From contig QXWR01000007.1 of NCBI GenBank assembly GCA_009911065.1, forward strand, positions 1-64,000: a stretch of DNA of 64,000 bases. The letters are read 5' to 3'. The stretch is from Clostridiaceae bacterium (lineage in GTDB: Bacteria; Bacillota; Clostridia; Lachnospirales; Lachnospiraceae). Within the stretch, counting starts at the first letter, position 1; every line of letters begins with the position of its first letter. Below the pieces are notes generated by a model, which worked only from the letters and a program-made list of their open reading frames with translations, was not told where the DNA came from and did no database searches. Both the position numbers and the translations under genes were made by a program. Below, piece by piece: positions 25,678-34,290 of the stretch.

Positions 25678-26553
25678 ATGGCGAAAAACCGAAAATATCA
25701 CGAACCTGTCAACTGGAAAAAAGAACTGCGCCTTGCCCCAGGGTACCTCATCCTCCTTTTATGGATTTCTTTTACCTTTGTCCTTCTTGGCTGGGTGTTG
25801 CTGGCCAGTTTCTCCACTACCAAGGAGATTTTTTCCAACAAGCTGCTGGCATCTGGACTTCACTTTGAAAACTATGTAAAAGCATGGATTAATTCAGATG
25901 TGGCGGGAATTTTCAGGAACTCTCTCATCTATTCCATGATTTCCTGTTTCCTTCTGATTATCATCTGCGCTCCTGCTGCTTATGTTCTGGCCCGCTTTGT
26001 TTTTCCGGGCAATAAGCTGATTCAGACTGGCTTTGTATCTGCCATGGGCGTACCAGTGGTTATGATTGTTCTTCCTTTGTTTGGAATCGTAGCCAATTTG
26101 GGAATTTTAAACCATGTGTTAAGCAATAGTATTTTGCTGATCTTTTTGTATATTGGCATTAATGTTCCCTACACCACCATCTTTCTCATGACCTTTTTTG
26201 GCAATTTGTCCAGAGCCTTTGAGGAGGCGGCAGCCATTGACGGATGCCCTCCCACCAAAACCTTCTGGCTGATTATGCTTCCCATGGCTCAGCCAGGAAT
26301 CATCACTGTGACAATCTTTAATTTTATTAATATTTGGAATGAGTATTTCATCTCTCTGATTTTTGCAAATTCCGACAAGCTTCGCCCCATTGCCGTAGGA
26401 CTGTATTCTATGATTAACTCCATGAAGTATACCGGCGACTGGGCTGGCATGTTTGCTGCAGTGGTAATTGTATTCCTGCCTACGTTTATTTTGTATATTT
26501 TCTTGTCAGAAAAGATTATTGCAGGTGTAACCGGCGGCGGGGTAAAAGGGTAA
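25678..26553 (+). CDS. ABC sugar permease, MalG type
   Basis: The 291-residue protein has about six transmembrane helices and the EAA loop FEEAAAIDGCPPTKTFWLIMLP. It is the second membrane subunit of the GNB/LNB importer, 14 bases downstream of the first with AAAGGAGGGG before its start. The C-terminus ends in KIIAGVTGGGVKG, the usual ending of this subunit type. Confidence 0.9.
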   Translation: MAKNRKYHEPVNWKKELRLAPGYLILLLWISFTFVLLGWVLLASFSTTKEIFSNKLLASGLHFENYVKAWINSDVAGIFRNSLIYSMISCFLLIIICAPAAYVLARFVFPGNKLIQTGFVSAMGVPVVMIVLPLFGIVANLGILNHVLSNSILLIFLYIGINVPYTTIFLMTFFGNLSRAFEEAAAIDGCPPTKTFWLIMLPMAQPGIITVTIFNFINIWNEYFISLIFANSDKLRPIAVGLYSMINSMKYTGDWAGMFAAVVIVFLPTFILYIFLSEKIIAGVTGGGVKG

Positions 26554-26555
26554 TC

Positions 26556-26582
26556 CATAGGGGAGATTTTCTCTCCCCTATG
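26556..26582. terminator. Bidirectional hairpin between the permease and the Septu-like pair
   Basis: A perfect 11-bp stem, CATAGGGGAGA / TCTCCCCTATG, with a 5-base T-rich loop lies at the meeting point of the rightward permease operon and the leftward PtuB-like pseudogene. T tracts are lacking, so it is a likely but imperfect terminator. Confidence 0.6.
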
Positions 26583-27186
26583 TAATCTTATACGATTTTA
26601 ATTTTTTTGCAATGTACCAACGTAATATTCCAACATAAGGGTCCATATAATCTTGTTTCTCCTCATATTTCCACTGCATTTTTCTCAAAAAATTTTTCAG
26701 ACTTTTTTCATCTTTGTATCGATGAAGCATTTGTTGAAATTTTTTCAATGCAATTTTACGTCCCAACAATGGCATATTCAAACTCATATCGTATAGTATC
26801 CCTTGAATGAATCTCCCCATTCATTTTATAATAAATTCGATCCATATCCGTTTTATTTAATGGATTTATAAAAATCGGTTTATTCCCCTTTTTGGTATCA
26901 CAAAACTGCATTCTCAAAGGCTGGCCCTCACCACCCTTACACACTGCAAGTAAATTATGATATTGCAATTCATTTGCTTTCGTTCTTGCCTCAAAATGTT
27001 CAATTTTTGTATCACCTGCTCCGAAATCCGGCGCATACAATATGCGCAAAGATGCCCCTGTTCTTTCAACAAGGACTCTCGCAACTGTTCTTTTACATCT
27101 GCATCCATATCATCAAACCGCCCATTAGGTTGATGGCGGTATTGAAGAAGTTTTGCCGGCTCTGCATTCTTTTTAATATAGATCAT
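26578..27186 (-). pseudogene. PtuB-like HNH endonuclease (TIGR02646 type), broken by two frameshifts
   Basis: Three overlapping minus-strand frames together give one HNH protein. The first frame reads MIYIKKNAEPAKLL ... GHLCAYCMRRISE; the second reads GDTKIEHFEARTKANELQYH, then NLLAVCKGG; the third reads YDMSLNMPLLGRKIALKKF to the end. CxYC, IEH and the N-L-L-x-x-C element are the expected HNH and zinc-site residues. The frame changes fall near 27015-27025 (one base missing or two extra) and near 26790-26800. No slippery heptamer is present at the first, so programmed frameshifting is unlikely. The start overlaps the upstream ATPase stop as ATGA, as in Septu ptuA-ptuB pairs. Sequencing error is possible. 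Confidence 0.8.
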
Positions 27187-28493
27187 ATCATCCTTTCTAC
27201 ATCTAAGGTAATTTGATTTTCTATAACTTCTCTTGCATGATCTCCAAGAATACTCCTAATATGCTTTAAAATATTTCCTGCTGTCTCATAGTCTTCCCGA
27301 TCCACTGCTGAATCGAAATCTTCCTGAAGCTGAAGAATTTCCACAGGCCGCACATTTACATCCATTACTTCCTGCATAACCTCTTCTACGGTCCGGCCAT
27401 AGGTTGTGCTTTGGGGTTGGTAAATTAAATCCCGTTCTAAAACCCAAATCGTTTCTCTTGGCATATTTACCAGGATGCTTGGAGAGTGTGTTGTCATAAT
27501 AAACTGAATATTCGGAAAAATGCGCATTAAATCTCCAACAACCTTTTTTTGCCATGCTGGATGAAGGTGCAAATCAATCTCATCAATCAATACGACTCCC
27601 GGTGTTTCCAAAACTCTGTCCAGTAAATTCGGATTCAAAAGAGCCATTCGATAAGCAATATCTGCCACAAGACTTATAATTCCCTTTTCGCCATCACTTA
27701 GCATTCTGACAGGATACTTTTCAGCTTGACCGTTTCGAACCATAGTTATTTCCAAATCATGACTTTTTACATCATAATTAAACCAGGCATCTGTAATGAA
27801 AGCATCCACACTCAAATAACACTCTCTCAAAGCTTTTTTTACAGTTTCCAACTCTGCAATCCGACACCCTTCCTGAAGCTGAATATAAGTCATATCTTCA
27901 AACCATTGCATCATTTGTCTTTCGTTGGACTCTGCTGCAATACAGTCCACATACCCCATCTGTCGATTTAATGGCTCCCCTTTATAATGAGAAACTCGAT
28001 TTCTCTTTTGCAACCAAAGCCGCCCCGTCCCATAATATGCAGTCAAAGGAAGAATACATCTACTATTGCCAGAGCGCACCTGTTTTTCCAGCTCTTTCGC
28101 ATAATCCACAATATACTTTATATTTCCATTGGTGCGGCGCCTTTTTCCATTCAACACTCTTTCCCATTGAATGATCGTTTCACCTTTTTCTTCTATTAGA
28201 TTATTTTTTCTCACGCTTCCTTCCACACAAATTTCCACCGGAAACTGCTCTTGAGATTCAATCCGACTTCCCGCTGTAAACATCTTATAGTGAGCATCCT
28301 TAGATGAAACAGAATTACTTCTTATACCATCAAAACCGGATAGATAAGCACCTAAACCAATCGCTAGCCCATCTAAAATTGTAGATTTACCTGCTCCATT
28401 ATTTCCAATAAGCAAATTGCATTTTGGATGAAACTGCATTTCCAGATTTTCAAAACATCTAAAATTCTTAACCCTAAGCTTATGGACTCTCAT
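27183..28493 (-). CDS. PtuA-like AAA/ABC-type ATPase of a Septu-type defence pair
   Basis: The protein has Walker A GNNGAGKS at residues 30-37, an ABC-like signature MLSDGEKGIISLV, Walker B GVVLIDEIDLHLHPAWQ and the switch TTHSP: the RecF/SMC-like architecture of PtuA. At 436 residues it is near the usual PtuA size. It is translationally coupled to a TIGR02646-type HNH gene, the partner of PtuA in Septu and in some retron effectors. No reverse transcriptase is nearby. Septu pairs block phage by nuclease action gated by the ATPase. Here the nuclease appears broken, so activity is doubtful. Local GC is lower than in flanking metabolic genes. Confidence 0.85.
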   Translation of the reverse strand: MRVHKLRVKNFRCFENLEMQFHPKCNLLIGNNGAGKSTILDGLAIGLGAYLSGFDGIRSNSVSSKDAHYKMFTAGSRIESQEQFPVEICVEGSVRKNNLIEEKGETIIQWERVLNGKRRRTNGNIKYIVDYAKELEKQVRSGNSRCILPLTAYYGTGRLWLQKRNRVSHYKGEPLNRQMGYVDCIAAESNERQMMQWFEDMTYIQLQEGCRIAELETVKKALRECYLSVDAFITDAWFNYDVKSHDLEITMVRNGQAEKYPVRMLSDGEKGIISLVADIAYRMALLNPNLLDRVLETPGVVLIDEIDLHLHPAWQKKVVGDLMRIFPNIQFIMTTHSPSILVNMPRETIWVLERDLIYQPQSTTYGRTVEEVMQEVMDVNVRPVEILQLQEDFDSAVDREDYETAGNILKHIRSILGDHAREVIENQITLDVERMI

Positions 28494-28583
28494 AGATTAT
28501 TCCTCCAGCAAAAATAACTGTTTCAAATATATTGTATCATTTCCTGTTTCAAGATTCAATTCTGATTTTCAAAGATAAGAAAC

Positions 28584-28612
28584 TTGAAAATATTACCTGT
28601 TTATGATATGCT
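28584..28612 (+). promoter_or_regulatory. Promoter of the GntR-family regulator gene
   Basis: TTGAAA and TATGCT are separated by 17 bases, about 115 bases before the start codon. The long leader between them has no obvious hairpin. Confidence 0.5.
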
Positions 28613-28730
28613 AACCCACAGAAACATTGTAAAATGAAGGATTTTACGAGATGGTAGGACAAAGTATGGAAAACTGCTTCCAGGCTTTGCCGGGATAACA
28701 TAGCAAATACATATCAAGAAAGAGGAAAAG

Positions 28731-29378
28731 ATGAAAGCCAAAAAAACCTTAAAAGAAACGGCAGTGGAAGGCATCTACCATGATATTGAAGAAGGAATCT
28801 ACAAGGCAAACATGATTCTCACAGAAGGAGAGATCGTAGAACGCTATTCCATGAGTAAATCTCCGGTTCGGGAAGCGCTGATTGAACTGTGTAAGGACGG
28901 CGTGTTAAAAAGCATTCCGCGAGTCGGCTATCAGGTGGTGCAGATTTCCATCAAAGAGATTCTCGATCTTCTGGAAGTGCGAATTGATTTGGAGACTGCC
29001 AACCTGCGAAGACTTGCCCCAAGAATCACCGAGGAAGATCTCCTAATGCTAAAAAGTTTAGAGTCCATCGCCCACCCTGGTGAAAGCCGCAAAGTAGTCA
29101 TTAACTGGGACCGAAACACCGATTTTCATATTAAACTGTGTGAACTTGGAGGCAATGCTTATTTATGCGAAACCATTGAGCGGGCGCTTATGAAATCCCG
29201 CCAATATATTGCCCAGTACTTTCACAATGCATGGAATAAAAATGCTGAATCCAACGGTTATTTCCACAGAGCTGCCATTGAAGCTTTGGAGAAAAAGGAT
29301 GTGGAAGAAGCGGTTTTAATGCTTCAAAAAGACATCCTCAATGTAAAAAATCAGATTCAGGAGACCTTTTTTCTTTGA
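28731..29378 (+). CDS. GntR-family (FadR/FCD) transcriptional regulator
   Basis: The 215-residue protein has an N-terminal winged helix (LTEGEIVERYSMSKSPVREALIELCKDGVL, with the SKSPVREAL recognition helix) and a C-terminal FCD ligand domain with metal-type residues in DFHIKLCELGGN and YFHRAAIEAL. It lies upstream of, and in the same direction as, the methyltransferase-ABC-desulfidase operon. It is the likely regulator of that operon through the palindrome at 29885-29900. The start follows AAGAGGAAAAG. Confidence 0.88.
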   Translation: MKAKKTLKETAVEGIYHDIEEGIYKANMILTEGEIVERYSMSKSPVREALIELCKDGVLKSIPRVGYQVVQISIKEILDLLEVRIDLETANLRRLAPRITEEDLLMLKSLESIAHPGESRKVVINWDRNTDFHIKLCELGGNAYLCETIERALMKSRQYIAQYFHNAWNKNAESNGYFHRAAIEALEKKDVEEAVLMLQKDILNVKNQIQETFFL

Positions 29379-29410
29379 CTTCTTTTCTTTGAATGGTCCC
29401 TTACATAACA

Positions 29411-29526
29411 AGTCAAATCCCCCGCAACAAGTACAGCACTTGGCCCATTGCTCGCAAAAGTCAAATACCCTTCTGCGAGCAACAAAGCATCCAATTTGGT
29501 ACACAGCAAGCTGCGGGGTATTTGAC
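29411..29526. repeat. Dispersed intergenic repeat, copy A, with inverted arms
   Basis: The left part (AGTCAAATCC, then CACTTGGCCCATTGCTCGCA) resembles the copy at 40590-40656. It continues into TTGCTCGCA (29448-29456) / TGCGAGCAA (29474-29482) and GTCAAATACCC (29460-29470) / GGGTATTTGAC (29516-29526). The structure suggests a small non-coding mobile or extragenic element. Confidence 0.55.
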
Positions 29527-29832
29527 CCTCTCAGCATTCGCTCCTTCCCATATTTTCAATCCATTCAGTAACGCTCCTAACACATCTCTTCTCCTACACT
29601 CTCTATCCATCGCAGTTCAGCACCTCGCTGCAAGCAACCGGTCATCCTATTTGCAGCACCAAAAACTGCGGGGGTATTTGACTCTTGCGATATTCGTCAA
29701 ATGCCTGTGCAAGCATATCACTTATCTTATTGCTGGCGTAGATAAATCTCGCTCCTCTCCCACATTTCCCATCATTTTCAACAAAACATCCTCCGCTCCT
29801 ATAAAAATTTCATAATTATTACCAAAAAACAG

Positions 29833-29861
29833 TTGACAAGTTGACAAAATATGATTATAAT
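29833..29861 (+). promoter_or_regulatory. Consensus promoter of the methyltransferase-ABC operon
   Basis: TTGACA and TATAAT are both perfect and separated by 17 bases. A second TTGACA overlaps the spacer. A promoter this strong would need repression, consistent with the palindrome just downstream. Confidence 0.85.
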
Positions 29862-29884
29862 CAACATTAATAAGACTACTAATA

Positions 29885-29900
29885 ATATTACAAGTAATAT
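29885..29900. promoter_or_regulatory. Palindromic operator, probably for the GntR regulator
   Basis: ATATTAC-AA-GTAATAT is a perfect 7-2-7 palindrome about 24 bases downstream of the -10 box and just before the AAAGGAGG ribosome-binding site. Its position over the early transcript region suits repression. The neighbouring GntR protein is the obvious candidate, by inference. Confidence 0.55.
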
Positions 29901-29924
29901 GATTCAACCAAAAGGAGGTTCATT

Positions 29925-30890
29925 ATGACAAAGAAAGAACGTGTAATTGCTGCCATTGAAGGAAAAGAGCCAGACAAGATTCCCAGTGGCTTTTCCCTTC
30001 ATTTTCCCACAGAAGTTGCCTTTGGAGATGCAGCTGTAGACGCGCATATCCGCTTTTTTGAAGAAAGCGACACCGACATCTTAAAGATTATGAATGAGAA
30101 CCTGGTTCCTTATATGGGTGAGATCCATCATGGCTCTGACTACCACATGGTTCGTGAGATGACTATGGAAGATTCCTTCATGCAGGATCAGATCACCCTT
30201 GTGAAGAACGTTTTAAAACGTTGTGACAAAAGCGCTTTCACCCTGGGAACCCTTCACGGAATTACAGCCTCTTCCATTCATCCTTTGGAAAAGATGAATC
30301 CAAATTACACCTATGACGGAGTGCGGGAGAAACTTTGCAGACTGCTTCGGGAAGACAAAGATACCGTTCTGGCAGGTATGAAGCGGATTGCCAATGTCAT
30401 GTGCGATCTGGCCAGAGAATATATCCGTTTGGGAGTGGACGGCATCTATTACGCTGCTTTAGGGGGAGAGACCAGATTTTTCACCGATGAAGAATTTGAA
30501 CAGTATATCAAGCCTTTTGACCTGCAGATTATGAAAGCAATTAAGGATGCAGGCGGATACTGTTTCCTGCACATTTGCAAAGATCAGCTGAATATGAACC
30601 GCTACCAGGATTACGGTGTTTACACCGATGTGGTCAACTGGGGAGTCTATGAAGCACCCTTCTCTCTGGAAGAAGGAAGAAAGCTGTTTCCGGGAAAGAC
30701 TATTATGGGCGGCCTTCCCAACCGCCACGGCGTGCTGGTAGACGGACCTAAGGAGGCAGTTCGGGAGGAAGTTCACAAAGTCATCTCCTCTTTTGGCAGA
30801 ACCGGATTTATCCTGGGCGCTGACTGCACTCTTGCTACCGAACAGAACATGGATCTTTTGAAAGCAGCGGTTCATGCGGCCCGTGAATAG
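29925..30890 (+). CDS. UroD/MtaA-superfamily zinc-dependent methyltransferase
   Basis: The 321-residue protein has the uroporphyrinogen decarboxylase-like barrel. It lacks the N-terminal arginine motif of true porphyrinogen decarboxylases. It has H216-x-C218 (FLHICKD) and C301 (GADCTL), the H-x-C-xn-C zinc site of MtaA-type methylcobalamin:thiol methyltransferases. It therefore more likely moves methyl groups between a corrinoid and a thiol than acts on porphyrins. Its place at the head of an ABC sugar-type importer operon ending in a cysteine desulfidase is uncommon. No corrinoid protein or substrate-specific methyltransferase gene is next to it. The substrate is unknown. Confidence 0.8.
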   Translation: MTKKERVIAAIEGKEPDKIPSGFSLHFPTEVAFGDAAVDAHIRFFEESDTDILKIMNENLVPYMGEIHHGSDYHMVREMTMEDSFMQDQITLVKNVLKRCDKSAFTLGTLHGITASSIHPLEKMNPNYTYDGVREKLCRLLREDKDTVLAGMKRIANVMCDLAREYIRLGVDGIYYAALGGETRFFTDEEFEQYIKPFDLQIMKAIKDAGGYCFLHICKDQLNMNRYQDYGVYTDVVNWGVYEAPFSLEEGRKLFPGKTIMGGLPNRHGVLVDGPKEAVREEVHKVISSFGRTGFILGADCTLATEQNMDLLKAAVHAARE

Positions 30891-30950
30891 ATCAAACGTA
30901 TAAAATTGAACCTGATAACCCACATTTTATAAAGAAGGAGGAACAAGATT

Positions 30951-32387
30951 ATGAAGAAAAACATTGCATTATTCCTGGCAGCAGCATTAGCGGCAGGAAG
31001 CCTGACTGCATGTGGAGGCGGCAAAGATTCCCAAACATCCACCACTACTGCAAAGGCAGCGGACCAGGGTGGCGGGTCAGAACAGAAGACCCCGGAAGGC
31101 GGAGATTCCCAAGGCTCTTCTGGCACCGTTTTTCCGGCAGGCACCCTCACCGTGTATGCCATGGGGAATCCACAGTACCGGCAGCAGTATTTTGAGACCT
31201 GGCTGGAGAACCATCGGGATATTGCTCCAGATGTAAAGATTGAATTTGTTCAGACAGAAGGCACTGCTGACATCCGGGAAAAGATCACCATGACCGCCCT
31301 TTCCGGCGCCACAGAAGACCTTCCCGATGCTGCCATGTTAGACCCAGTCACCATTATGGATTTAGCCAAAGCCGGACTTTTAAAAGATGAGACCGAATAT
31401 CTCACTCCCCTTTTAAGCAAAATGGTAGACGGCGCTACCAAAGATGCCACCATTGACGGACGGATTTATGCACTTCCCGATTCCGTACGTCCCCAGGTTC
31501 TCTTCTACAACAAAGACATTTTTGACAAATACGGCATTGATCCTGAGACCATGAAGACCATGGACGGCTACATCGAAGCCGGACGTCAGCTGAAGGAAAA
31601 GAGCGGCGGCGAGGTTTATCTTTCCTACATTGATCCCACCAGCAAGACTTGGAGATACTGGGGACGCCGGGGTCTGATGCCCTCTGCCGGTGCAAGAATC
31701 TGGGATGAGAACGGAGAAGTGGTTATCGGCACAGACGAAGGCGCCAAAAAAGCCCTGGGCGCTCTGGACACCATGAACAGCGAAGGACTTTTAATGAAGA
31801 CCACTATCATGGAACCAGCTCTGTATGATGCCATCAACAATCAGAAAGTGGCCACCTTCTGCATCGGCGCTTTCTGGGATGAATTTATGAGACAGAACTG
31901 TGACGCCGTGAAAGGTCAGTGGAGAGTGATGTCCGCTCCGGAATTTGAAGGGGTCGGCAAGGCTGGCGCTCCTGTGTCTCAGTACATGGGTATTATTGAA
32001 AAAGGCGACAATCCTTACTCCGAACTGTTCCGCATGATGTGGTATGATTTTACCTTTGACATTGAAGCAAAAGAAGAATGGGTCAATTCCATGGAAGCAC
32101 AGAATGCGCCCTATTCCAATCCAGTTTCCATTGAAATGCTGGAAGATCCCTTCTGGAAAGAGCCTTCTGATTACTACGGCGGAATGTCCTTCCGTGAAAT
32201 GGAAGGAAAATGTCTGTCCAATGGAGCAGACAATCTGGTTGTGACTCCTCAGGATGCGGAGGCAGATGAGATTATTTCTGCTGAACTGGAGAAATACGTT
32301 GCTGGTAATCAGTCCATGGACGATGCTATTGCCAATATGGATAAAAATCTGAAAGCAAAGATCGGAAAGGCACAAGTCAATCCATAA
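30951..32387 (+). CDS. Solute-binding lipoprotein of the second ABC importer
   Basis: Its signal peptide ends in lipobox SLTAC (about residue 21), followed by a Gly/Ser/Thr/Lys-rich linker. The mature part is a family 1 sugar-binding protein (FYNKDIFDKYGIDPETMKTMD, KVATFCIGAFWDEFM). It is 478 residues long. Its ligand is unknown; aromatic residues around SKTWRYWGRRGLMPS could line a sugar pocket. It is 60 bases downstream of the methyltransferase gene with GAAGGAGGAACAAGATT before the start. Confidence 0.88.
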   Translation: MKKNIALFLAAALAAGSLTACGGGKDSQTSTTTAKAADQGGGSEQKTPEGGDSQGSSGTVFPAGTLTVYAMGNPQYRQQYFETWLENHRDIAPDVKIEFVQTEGTADIREKITMTALSGATEDLPDAAMLDPVTIMDLAKAGLLKDETEYLTPLLSKMVDGATKDATIDGRIYALPDSVRPQVLFYNKDIFDKYGIDPETMKTMDGYIEAGRQLKEKSGGEVYLSYIDPTSKTWRYWGRRGLMPSAGARIWDENGEVVIGTDEGAKKALGALDTMNSEGLLMKTTIMEPALYDAINNQKVATFCIGAFWDEFMRQNCDAVKGQWRVMSAPEFEGVGKAGAPVSQYMGIIEKGDNPYSELFRMMWYDFTFDIEAKEEWVNSMEAQNAPYSNPVSIEMLEDPFWKEPSDYYGGMSFREMEGKCLSNGADNLVVTPQDAEADEIISAELEKYVAGNQSMDDAIANMDKNLKAKIGKAQVNP

Positions 32388-32411
32388 GCCTTTTCCTTAA
32401 AAGACAATATG

Positions 32412-32439
32412 CCGTTTGAATCGTACCTCTCTCAAACGG
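32412..32439. repeat. Hairpin downstream of the second binding-protein gene
   Basis: A perfect 8-bp inverted repeat, CCGTTTGA / TCAAACGG, with a 12-base loop lies 25 bases after the stop, just before a stronger terminator. It may stabilise the 3' end of the binding-protein mRNA. Confidence 0.45.
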
Positions 32440-32450
32440 ATAAATGGGAC

Positions 32451-32489
32451 GGCCGCAGACAGGAATACCTCTGGCGGCCTCCCCTTTTT
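32451..32489 (+). terminator. Intra-operon terminator after the second binding-protein gene
   Basis: GGCCGC and GCGGCC form the base of a long imperfect stem (32451-32479) followed by CCCCTTTTT. It separates the binding protein from the permeases, just as in the first ABC operon of this window. Confidence 0.65.
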
Positions 32490-32535
32490 CCCTGTTTCAC
32501 GTACACTAGGAATCTCTTTGTAAAGGAGGGATGTT

Positions 32536-33414
32536 ATGTTACGGACAATAAAAAAATATAAAGCTCCTTATTTGTTTATTTTACCGTTTTTTATTTTGTT
32601 TTTTGTATTTCAGCTAATTCCAACCATCTGGACCGTATACATCAGCCTTACCAACTGGAAAGGAATCGGCTCGCCAGAATTTTGCGGTTTTGGCAATTAT
32701 CAGAAAATGATGGTAGATGATATGTTTTGGGAATCTTTGGGCAATACCGTTGTCTACTGGCTGTCCGGATTGGTTCTGATTATCTGCTGCGCTCTTCTGA
32801 TTGCCTGCTTGTTAAATAGCCGTTACCTGCAAAAAGACTCAGTCCGGTCTTTCTTTAAGACCGCAACCTTTTTGCCCAATATCTGCGCTGCCATTGCCAT
32901 GGGACTGATCTTTCGAATGCTGTTTGATGAAAATGTGGGACTGATCAATGAAGTAATTTCCATGGTTGGAGGTTCGAAGATTCCCTGGCTTACCAGCACC
33001 ACCTACTCCAAGATTCCGGTCATTATCCTGAATGTATGGCGGTATACCCCCTGGTTTACCATGATTTTACTGTCCGGTCTTTTGAATATTTCCAAAGACT
33101 ATTATGAGGCAGCCACTGTGGACGGCGCTAACGCTGCCCAGCAGTTTTGGTTTATCACACTGCCCTCTTTGAAAAACATTCTGTTTTTCTGTTCCGTTAC
33201 CTTAACGGTAGATATGTGGAAGCTTTTCAACGAATCTTACATCCTTCCTGGACCGGGAACCTCCAACTCCTCCCTGTTCCAGTATATGTATGAGTCTGGC
33301 TTTAACGTGTTCAACATGGGATATGCCTCCGCTATCGGTGTTGTGCTGATTCTGATTTTGATGGTAATTTCCATCATCCAGTTTGCAGTGCGCCGCAAGC
33401 AGGGTGAGCTGTAG
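32536..33414 (+). CDS. ABC sugar permease, MalF type (second importer)
   Basis: This 292-residue protein has about six transmembrane helices. The EAA loop reads YYEAATVDGANAAQQFWFITLP. It is the first membrane subunit of the importer served by the preceding lipoprotein. The start follows AAAGGAGGGATGTT. No ATPase is encoded in the operon. Confidence 0.9.
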   Translation: MLRTIKKYKAPYLFILPFFILFFVFQLIPTIWTVYISLTNWKGIGSPEFCGFGNYQKMMVDDMFWESLGNTVVYWLSGLVLIICCALLIACLLNSRYLQKDSVRSFFKTATFLPNICAAIAMGLIFRMLFDENVGLINEVISMVGGSKIPWLTSTTYSKIPVIILNVWRYTPWFTMILLSGLLNISKDYYEAATVDGANAAQQFWFITLPSLKNILFFCSVTLTVDMWKLFNESYILPGPGTSNSSLFQYMYESGFNVFNMGYASAIGVVLILILMVISIIQFAVRRKQGEL

Positions 33415-33428
33415 AAAGGAGAAAACTT

Positions 33429-34262
33429 ATGAACCGAAATAAAATGATTTCCTCCGCAGCGGTTTTAGGGCTGTTGTCTTTCATCACCCTGATCTGCCTG
33501 TTTCCCATTGTATGGATGTGCCTGATCTCCATCAAAAGCACCTCTGAGAGCATTACGGGTTTTCACTCCATTATGGTGGAACATCCCACTCTGGCCAATT
33601 TTAAACGGCTGTTTGAGATGATTCCCGTAGGACAGAACACTTTTAACAGCGTGTTCACCACCATTATGGGAACCATTACCTCCCTGTTCTTTTGCGCTCT
33701 GGCAGGCTTTGCCTTTGCCAAATATCGGTTTCCTGGCAGGACCTTTCTCTTTTACTTTGTCATTGCCACCATGCTGGTACCGCCGGAAGTGGGTTCCGTT
33801 CCTTTGTTTATCATTATGAAAAAAGTGGGGCTGATCAACAGTCTTTGGTCTCTGGTGGTTCCCCGAATCGCCACGGCAGTAGGTATTTTTTATATGAACC
33901 AATATATTACAGACGTTCCCGACGAACTGGTGGAAGCAGCCAGAATCGACGGATGCAGCGACTTTGGAATTTTTATGAAGATTATCCTTCCAGTCATCAA
34001 GCCTGCCATGGCTTCCTGGGGTGCCATCACCTTAATCGCCCGCTGGAACGACTTCTTCTGGCCCCTTCTTTACCTTAGAAAACAAGCCAAATATACCCTT
34101 ATGGTAACGATCTCCCTGCTTCCGGTCAGCGAGGGCCTTTCCACCCCCTGGCCTGTAATTTTGGCAGGCACTACCTTGGTCATTATTCCCATTATTGTAC
34201 TTTATCTGGTTCTGGAAAAGTTCCAGAAAGCAGGTATTATGGAAGGCGCTGTGAAAGGCTGA
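33429..34262 (+). CDS. ABC sugar permease, MalG type (second importer)
   Basis: The protein is 277 residues long with about six transmembrane helices, the EAA loop LVEAARIDGCSDFGIFMKIILP, and a MEGAVKG C-terminus typical of this subunit. It is 14 bases downstream of its partner permease, with GAAAGGAGAAAAC before the start. Confidence 0.9.
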   Translation: MNRNKMISSAAVLGLLSFITLICLFPIVWMCLISIKSTSESITGFHSIMVEHPTLANFKRLFEMIPVGQNTFNSVFTTIMGTITSLFFCALAGFAFAKYRFPGRTFLFYFVIATMLVPPEVGSVPLFIIMKKVGLINSLWSLVVPRIATAVGIFYMNQYITDVPDELVEAARIDGCSDFGIFMKIILPVIKPAMASWGAITLIARWNDFFWPLLYLRKQAKYTLMVTISLLPVSEGLSTPWPVILAGTTLVIIPIIVLYLVLEKFQKAGIMEGAVKG

Positions 34263-34290
34263 TTTATACAGGAAAGGATTATGAAAAACC

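Larger units (their letters stand above)
29379..29924. other. Long intergenic region with dispersed and inverted repeats
   Basis: No gene is seen in these 546 bases. They contain one copy of a dispersed repeat (29411-29459, related to 40590-40656), inverted copies of GTCAAATACCC (29460-29470 against 29516-29526, and again at about 29672-29682), a TTGCTCGCA/TGCGAGCAA inverted repeat, and the promoter and operator of the operon that follows. Short open frames here are proline/serine-rich and have no start signals. Confidence 0.6.

Noticed and set aside
26578-28493. Retron with PtuAB effectors
   Set aside because: No reverse transcriptase gene or msr/msd-like structure was found near the pair.
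29379-29815. Short + strand reading frames between the GntR and methyltransferase genes
   Set aside because: They are built from repeat sequence, lack ribosome-binding sites and have no domain; treated as a non-coding repeat region.
29925-30890. Uroporphyrinogen decarboxylase of heme synthesis
   Set aside because: The N-terminal arginine-rich substrate motif is missing, a zinc H-x-C...C motif is present, and the gene lies in a transporter operon.
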